Below are positions 7,465 to 11,793 of a DNA stretch of 11,793 nucleotides, in pieces (the first letter of the stretch is position 1; every line of letters begins with the position of its first letter). A program made the translations under genes and the position numbers. The stretch covers positions 1-11,793 of the forward strand of contig JAEZXF010000329.1 of assembly GCA_023419995.1 (NCBI GenBank). Reading direction: 5' to 3'. The notes beneath the pieces are model-generated. The model was given only the letters and a program-made list of their open reading frames with translations. It did not search any database and had not been told where the DNA came from. Origin of the DNA: Pseudomonadota bacterium. GTDB taxonomy: Bacteria > Pseudomonadota > Alphaproteobacteria > Rhizobiales > Rhizobiaceae.

Positions 7465-9234
7465 ATGACATACGAGCAGATCTTCATCTTCGCGCTGCTG
7501 GGCATCCTGCTCGGCATGCTCGTCTGGGGGCGCGTGCGCTACGATCTCGTCGCGCTCGGCGCCCTCATCGTCGCCGTCCTCGGCGGCGCGTTGGCGGTGG
7601 AGGACGCCTTCGAGGGGTTCGGGCACGAGGCGACGATCATCGTCGCGCTGGTGCTGGTCATCTCGCGCGCCCTGATCAATGCCGGCGCGGTCGAGCTGAT
7701 CGCGCACTACGTCGTCTCGGCCTCGCGGTCGCTTCCGGCCCACATCACCATCATGTCCGTCACCGGCGCGGCGCTGTCGGCGATCATCAACAACGTCGCC
7801 GCCATCGTCATCCTGATGTCGCTCGACATCGAGGCGGCGAAGAAGGCGGGGCGCTCGCCGTCGCTGTCGCTGATGCCGCTCTCCTACGCCACCATCTTCG
7901 GCGGGATGATCACCCTGATCGGCACCCCGTCCAACATCGTCATCGCCCAGTTCCGGCAGGATGCGCTGGGCAGGCCGTACGGCATGTTCGACTTCGCCCC
8001 GGTCGGGCTCGTCTGCGCCGCCGTCGGCATCGCCTTCGTGGCGCTGTTCGGCTGGCGGTTGATCCCGCAGAGCTCGGAGCGCACGCGCCCGAGCATGACG
8101 GAGAGCGACCTGTTCGTCGCCGAGGCTCGCGTGCCGGAGAAGGCGCCCGCCATCGGCAGGACGCCGTCCGACCTCTACGAGCTCGGCGACGAGCACGACG
8201 TCACCATCCTCGGCCTCGTCCGCGCTGGCCGCCGGCTCCCCGGCTTCTCGGCGGGTGTCGAGATGAAGAAGGGGGATTTCCTCGTCCTCGAAGGCAATCC
8301 CAAGTCCATCGAGGCGTTCATCGGCGCGGCCAGGCTCGCCCTCTCGAAGCAGGAGGTGAAGGAGGGCCTGACCGACAAGTCGATGTCGCTGATGGAGGTC
8401 ATCGTCCCGGATGGCTCGCGCGCCGTCGGCCGCAACGTCCACGAGATGCGCCTGCGCTACCGGCGCGGCGTCAGCCTGCTCGGCATCTCGCGCCGCGGGC
8501 AGCGCTTCCAGGAGCGGGTCGAGAAGCTGGCCATCCGGCAGGGCGACGTGCTGCTGCTGCTCGGTCCGGTCGACCGCCTGTCGGAAGCGGCGGAATGGCT
8601 CGGCACGCTGCCGATCGCCGATCGCCGGCATACCGTCATCCAGCGGCGCAAGGCGTTCCTGGCGATCGGCATCTTCGTCGCCGCCATCGCGCTGAGCGTC
8701 CTCGGCCTCGTCCCGCTGTCGATCGCGCTCGCCTCCGTGGTGGCGATGTATGCGATGCTCAGCATCCTCACCCCGTCCGAGGTCTACGGCTCGGTCGAAT
8801 GGCCGATCATCGTGCTTCTGGCGGCGCTCATCCCCATCGGAAGCGCCTTCGAGGACGCCGGCGGCACCGAGATCATCACCCACGCCATCATCGGCCAGAC
8901 CGACGGCATGCCCGTCTGGCTGATCCTCGCCATCGTCATGGCCGTGACCATGGTGCTGTCGGACTTCCTCAACGCCATCGCCACGGCGCTGATCGCGGCG
9001 CCGATCGGCGTCTCGGTGGCGCAGTCGCTCGGCGTCTCGCCCGACCCGTTCCTGATGGGCGTCGCGGTTGCCGGCACCTGCGGCCTGCTGACACCGATCG
9101 GCCACAAGAACAACGCCATCATCATGGGGCCGGGCGGCTACCAGTTCAGCGACTACTGGCGGCTCGGCCTGCCGCTCGAGCTGCTGATCATCGCCGTCGG
9201 CGTGCCGGCGATCTTGTTCTTCTGGCCGCTGTGA
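7465..9234 (+). CDS. SLC13-family (DASS/ArsB/NhaD-like) permease with two RCK_C domains
   Basis: This is an inner-membrane secondary transporter of the SLC13/ion-transporter superfamily. The product has 589 residues. The N-terminal membrane half (about 1-200) begins with a hydrophobic helix (IFIFALLGILLGMLVWG, 6-22) and carries SAIINNVAAIV (105-115) and TLIGTPSN (150-157), the helical-hairpin and substrate/Na+ motifs. A soluble middle part (about 205-395) contains two RCK_C (TrkA-C) domains near 220-295 and 305-385 (e.g. GDFLVLEG, GDVLLLLGP). The C-terminal membrane half repeats the motifs as SDFLNAIATALIAAP (499-513) and LLTPIGHKNNAI (541-552). This half-RCK-RCK-half layout is normal for a large bacterial subfamily annotated SLC13 permease. 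The substrate (dicarboxylate, sulfate or another anion) cannot be told, and no neighbouring gene suggests one. The start MTYEQIFIFALLG places the first helix at the N-terminus as expected. It ends ten bases from the convergent puuB stop. Confidence 0.93.
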   Translation: MTYEQIFIFALLGILLGMLVWGRVRYDLVALGALIVAVLGGALAVEDAFEGFGHEATIIVALVLVISRALINAGAVELIAHYVVSASRSLPAHITIMSVTGAALSAIINNVAAIVILMSLDIEAAKKAGRSPSLSLMPLSYATIFGGMITLIGTPSNIVIAQFRQDALGRPYGMFDFAPVGLVCAAVGIAFVALFGWRLIPQSSERTRPSMTESDLFVAEARVPEKAPAIGRTPSDLYELGDEHDVTILGLVRAGRRLPGFSAGVEMKKGDFLVLEGNPKSIEAFIGAARLALSKQEVKEGLTDKSMSLMEVIVPDGSRAVGRNVHEMRLRYRRGVSLLGISRRGQRFQERVEKLAIRQGDVLLLLGPVDRLSEAAEWLGTLPIADRRHTVIQRRKAFLAIGIFVAAIALSVLGLVPLSIALASVVAMYAMLSILTPSEVYGSVEWPIIVLLAALIPIGSAFEDAGGTEIITHAIIGQTDGMPVWLILAIVMAVTMVLSDFLNAIATALIAAPIGVSVAQSLGVSPDPFLMGVAVAGTCGLLTPIGHKNNAIIMGPGGYQFSDYWRLGLPLELLIIAVGVPAILFFWPL

Positions 9235-9244
9235 CGGGCAGGCA

Positions 9245-10531
9245 TCAGAACCGGTCGCGCAGCGCGTACCAGTTGAGCGCCAGGAACAGAAGCGGCGCGC
9301 GGAGGCGCCGGCCGCCGGGGAAGGGCGGTATCTTCATCTCCTCGAACAGCCGCAGCCGGTCGCAGTTGCCGCCGACGGTCTCGGCATAGAGCCGGCCGAC
9401 GAAGTTCGACAGCATGACGCCGTGGCCGGAATAGCCGCCGGCTGAGATCACGTTCGGCATCACCTCGCGCACGAAGGGCGTGCGCGGCAGCGTGATGCCG
9501 ACATAGCCGCCCCAGGCATGGGTGATCTCGACGTCCTTCAGCGCCGGATAGATCTCGGCGATCTGCCGGCGGATGTGGATGTTGATGTCCTGCGGGTCGC
9601 CCGGCGCGTAGATCTCGCGGCCGCCGAACAGCAGCCGCCCCTCCTTGTCGCGGCGGAAATAGCGCACCACGAAGCGCGAATCGTCGACGGATTCGAGGCC
9701 CGGCAGCACCGGGCTGTCGGCGCCGAGCGGCGGCGTCGCGCCGATGAACGAGCCGATCGGCATCACATGCGCCGCGCTGACCGGCTCGAGGTCGCCGCCA
9801 TAGGCGTTGACCGCGATCAGCGCCTTGTCGGCGGTGATCGTGCCGGAAGGCGTCGTCACCGTCACCTTGCCGTTCGCCGAGGAGATGCCGGTCGCCTTGG
9901 TGTTCTCGAACAGGTGCGCGCCGGCCTGCGCCGCGACGCGCGCCGTGCCCACCACCAGCTTCAGCGGGTTGATGTGGCCGGTGCCGGTGTCGCGGATGCC
10001 GCCGAAGAACCGCGTCGAGCCGACGCGCTCCGCCGTCTCCTTCGCGTCCATGAACGCGATGTGCGGGTAGCCGTAACGGCCGGCCATCGCCTCGGCGTGG
10101 CCGCGGTAGTCCTTCACGTAGCGCGGCTTGTGCGCGACCGACATCTGGCCGGGCATGAACTCGATGTCGATGCCGTGCTCCCCGGCGAAGCCGAGCAGGT
10201 GCGCCTTCGCCTCCTCGGCAAGGTCGAACAGCGCCCTGGCCCGCGCGAAGCCCAGCTCCGCCTCGGTCTCCTCGGCCCAGGCGCGTTGGCCGGTGCCGAG
10301 CTGGCCGCCGTTTCGCCCCGAGGCCCCGTCACCGAAGCGGTGCGCCTCGATCAGCGCCACGTCGACCCCCGCCCTGGCCAGGTGCGCGGCCGCCGACAGC
10401 CCGGTGAAGCCGCCGCCGATAACCGCGACGTCCGCCCGCCGGTCGCCGTCGAGCGCCGGATATTCCGGCCGCTCGGCAAGCGCCGCCTCGTACCAGGAGA
10501 GGCCGGGGGAGATGGGAGAGTGGTGGGTCAT
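9245..10531 (-). CDS. puuB: FAD-dependent gamma-glutamylputrescine oxidase
   Basis: This flavoenzyme oxidises gamma-glutamylputrescine to gamma-glutamyl-aminobutyraldehyde, the second step of the glutamylated putrescine pathway. The product has 428 residues, close to E. coli PuuB (about 426). The N-terminus holds the FAD motif VAVIGGGFTGLSAAAHLARAG (first part 35-47, GGGFTG at 39-44) with acidic Glu62 ending the second strand, and the DAO-family segment GASGRNGGQLGTGQR (69-83). DTGTGHINPLKL and GGYSGHGVMLSN are typical of this oxidase group. The C-terminus (FPGGRRLRAPLLFLALNWY...) is also family-like. Downstream placement after puuA on the same strand supports the pathway; by sequence alone another DadA/OrdL-type amine oxidase is possible. 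The ATG at 10531 is the only start that keeps the full flavin fold, yet no Shine-Dalgarno precedes it: the upstream bases are pyrimidine-rich heptamer repeat ending three bases from the ATG. Confidence 0.88.
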   Translation of the reverse strand: MTHHSPISPGLSWYEAALAERPEYPALDGDRRADVAVIGGGFTGLSAAAHLARAGVDVALIEAHRFGDGASGRNGGQLGTGQRAWAEETEAELGFARARALFDLAEEAKAHLLGFAGEHGIDIEFMPGQMSVAHKPRYVKDYRGHAEAMAGRYGYPHIAFMDAKETAERVGSTRFFGGIRDTGTGHINPLKLVVGTARVAAQAGAHLFENTKATGISSANGKVTVTTPSGTITADKALIAVNAYGGDLEPVSAAHVMPIGSFIGATPPLGADSPVLPGLESVDDSRFVVRYFRRDKEGRLLFGGREIYAPGDPQDINIHIRRQIAEIYPALKDVEITHAWGGYVGITLPRTPFVREVMPNVISAGGYSGHGVMLSNFVGRLYAETVGGNCDRLRLFEEMKIPPFPGGRRLRAPLLFLALNWYALRDRF

Positions 10532-10533
10532 GG

Positions 10534-10643
10534 GCGAATAGCGAATAGTGAGTAGTGAGTAGGGAATAGAGAGAATAGCGAGGAAGCGGATAGCCGGGTG
10601 AAGTTCCTTTTTCCCTATTCGCTATTCCCTACTCGCTATTCGC
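10534..10643. repeat. Inverted array of degenerate 7-bp repeats between puuA and puuB
   Basis: On the plus strand the left arm is a head-to-tail run of a GNGARTA heptamer: GCGAATA (10534, 10541), GTGAGTA (10548, 10555), GGGAATA (10562), then a 9-base and an 8-base variant (10569-10585) and GCGGATA (10586-10592). After a 23-base unrelated loop the right arm holds the reverse-complement units TATTCGC (10616), TATTCCC (10623), TACTCGC (10630) and TATTCGC (10637-10643). The two arms can pair as a long imperfect stem. The array fills nearly all of the 114-base gap between the puuA stop (10646-10648) and the puuB ATG. In the transcript orientation the first arm carries a TAG every seven bases, which closes all three frames just after puuA. 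I do not know a published name for this repeat family. Confidence 0.88.
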
Positions 10644-10645
10644 TC

Positions 10646-11793
10646 CTACACGTTCAGCAACAGATACTCCCGCTCCCACGGGCTGATGACTTCCATGAAG
10701 GTCTCGAACTCGGCCTTCTTGATCGCGGCGAAGGTCGAGGCGAAGGAGGCGCCCAGCATGGTGCGCAGCGCCTCGTCGCCCTCGAACAGCTCGACCGCCT
10801 CGAGCAGGCCGCGCGGCAGGTCGATGTCGTCCTCGTTGGCGGTGGTGCCCACCGGCGCGTCGGGCTCGATCTGGTTCATCATGCCGATCAGCCCGCAGGC
10901 GAGCGAGGCGGCGAGAGCGAGATACGGGTTGGCGTCGGAGGAGGGGATGCGGTTCTCGACGCGCCGCGCCGCCGGGTCGGAGCGCGGAACCCTGAAAGCA
11001 GTGGTGCGGTTGTCGTAGCCCCACTTGGTGTTGACCGGGGCGGATGCGGCCTGCGTCAGCCGGCGGTAGGAGTTGACGTAGGGCGCGAACATGACCAGCG
11101 CGTTGGGAATGTGGTGCTGCATGCCGCCGATGAAGTGGCGGAAGGCCGGCGTCTCGCCGCCGGTGGCGTCGGTGAAGATGTTCTTGCCGGTCTTCCTGTC
11201 GATGATCGACTGGTGGATGTGCATCGCCGAGCCGGGCTGGCCCTGGATCGGCTTGGCCATGAAGGTGGCGTAGGTGTCGTGCTTCAGCGCCGCCTCGCGG
11301 ATGGTGCGCTTGAACATGAACACCTGGTCGGCCAGCTCCACCGGGTCGCCGTGGCGCAGGTTGATCTCGAGCTGGCCGGCGCCCTCCTCGTGGATCAGCG
11401 TGTCGATCTCCAGCCCCTGCGCCTCGGAGAAGTGGTAGATGTCGTCGATCAGCTCGTCGAACTCGTTGATGCCGGCGATGGAATAGCCCTGCCCGCCGCC
11501 GATGGCGCGGCCCGAGCGGCCGACCGGCGGGGTCAGCGGATAGTCGGGGTCGGGGTTCTTGTTGACGAGGTAGAACTCGATCTCGGGCGCCACGACCGGC
11601 CTCAGGCCGCGCTCGGCGTAGGCGTCGACGACGCGGCGCAGCACGTTGCGCGGCGTGAACTCGACCGAGCGGCCGTCCTGGTGCACGAGGTCGCAGATCA
11701 CCTGCGCCGTCGGGTCGCTTTCCCACGGCACCGCCGTCAGGGTCGACAGGTCCGGTTCGAGCTTCAGGTCGCCGTCGTCCTCCGGATAGGCGA
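10646..11793 (-). CDS. puuA: Glutamine-synthetase-family gamma-glutamylputrescine synthetase (partial, N-terminus beyond right edge)
   Basis: This enzyme joins glutamate to putrescine with ATP, the first step of the glutamylated putrescine pathway. The frame is open to the window edge and 381 residues are visible; PuuA is about 470, so roughly 80-90 N-terminal residues are missing. A GTG at 11729-11731 is an internal valine (TAVPWESDP), not the start. Landmarks are the metal-site segment VAPEIEFYL (near 11567-11593), EEGAGQLEINLRHGDP, the ATP-binding segment KPIQGQPGSAMHIHQS (near 11207-11254), NRTTAFRVP, and RVENRIPSSDANPYLALAA with the conserved Glu and two Arg. The QGQPGSAMH variant of the ATP motif is of the PuuA/SpuI type rather than housekeeping GlnA, and puuB follows directly. 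A role with another amine cannot be excluded. The C-terminus ends ...EREYLLLNV, then TAG in the edge of the heptamer repeat. Confidence 0.88.
   Translation of the reverse strand, partial: AYPEDDGDLKLEPDLSTLTAVPWESDPTAQVICDLVHQDGRSVEFTPRNVLRRVVDAYAERGLRPVVAPEIEFYLVNKNPDPDYPLTPPVGRSGRAIGGGQGYSIAGINEFDELIDDIYHFSEAQGLEIDTLIHEEGAGQLEINLRHGDPVELADQVFMFKRTIREAALKHDTYATFMAKPIQGQPGSAMHIHQSIIDRKTGKNIFTDATGGETPAFRHFIGGMQHHIPNALVMFAPYVNSYRRLTQAASAPVNTKWGYDNRTTAFRVPRSDPAARRVENRIPSSDANPYLALAASLACGLIGMMNQIEPDAPVGTTANEDDIDLPRGLLEAVELFEGDEALRTMLGASFASTFAAIKKAEFETFMEVISPWEREYLLLNV

Noticed and set aside
9518..10555. A 345-codon plus-strand open frame opposite puuB.
   Set aside because: Shadow of the flavoenzyme gene; Arg/Ala/Val-rich low-complexity product.
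10534..10643. Possible CRISPR or phage attachment site at the heptamer array.
   Set aside because: The 7-bp unit has no spacers, arms are inverted, and there is no integrase or tRNA gene nearby.

Overview
The window is ordinary chromosomal DNA from a GC-rich alphaproteobacterium, most likely a Hyphomicrobiales/Rhizobiales member close to Mesorhizobium or other Phyllobacteriaceae. This rests on the very high GC content, the zwf-pgl-edd gene order, the protein sequence style, and two RIME-like palindromic intergenic elements of the kind found in rhizobia. Genus level is inference; no marker gene (16S, recA, rpoB) is present.

Layout. From 1 to 3401, on the minus strand, lies the Entner-Doudoroff entry operon zwf-pgl-edd: glucose-6-phosphate dehydrogenase, 6-phosphogluconolactonase and 6-phosphogluconate dehydratase. 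The edd gene runs off the left edge. A 126-bp RIME-like element sits between zwf and pgl. A 312-bp divergent intergenic region (3402-3713) holds an AT-rich block with a LacI-type operator core inside a larger inverted repeat, placed where the zwf promoter should be. From 3714 to 6103, on the plus strand, are an aldehyde dehydrogenase and a classical short-chain dehydrogenase/reductase, separated by a second, partly decayed RIME-like element and followed by a strong intrinsic terminator (6122-6155). From 6239 to 7375 is a stand-alone KAS III-like beta-ketoacyl-ACP synthase of the beta-ketodecanoyl (PA3286-like) type. From 7465 to 9234 is an SLC13-type permease with two internal RCK_C domains, whose ribosome-binding region lies in a 9-bp hairpin. 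From 9245 to the right edge, on the minus strand, are puuB and puuA (gamma-glutamylputrescine oxidase and synthetase); puuA is cut by the edge. The gap between them is almost entirely an inverted array of degenerate 7-bp repeats.

How they fit together. The left operon turns glucose-6-phosphate into 2-keto-3-deoxy-6-phosphogluconate. The ALDH-SDR pair looks like an NAD(P)-dependent alcohol-to-aldehyde-to-acid oxidation module of unknown substrate. The KAS III-like enzyme could feed medium-chain acyl-CoA into fatty acid synthesis. The puuAB pair starts putrescine breakdown by the gamma-glutamylation route; its aldehyde dehydrogenase and hydrolase partners are not visible here.

I see no defence system, phage, IS element, CRISPR array, tRNA or rRNA. 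No clearly new protein system is present. The most distinctive material is non-coding: the inverted heptamer array in puuA-puuB, the two RIME-like elements that share one orientation relative to transcription, and the hairpin over the permease start.
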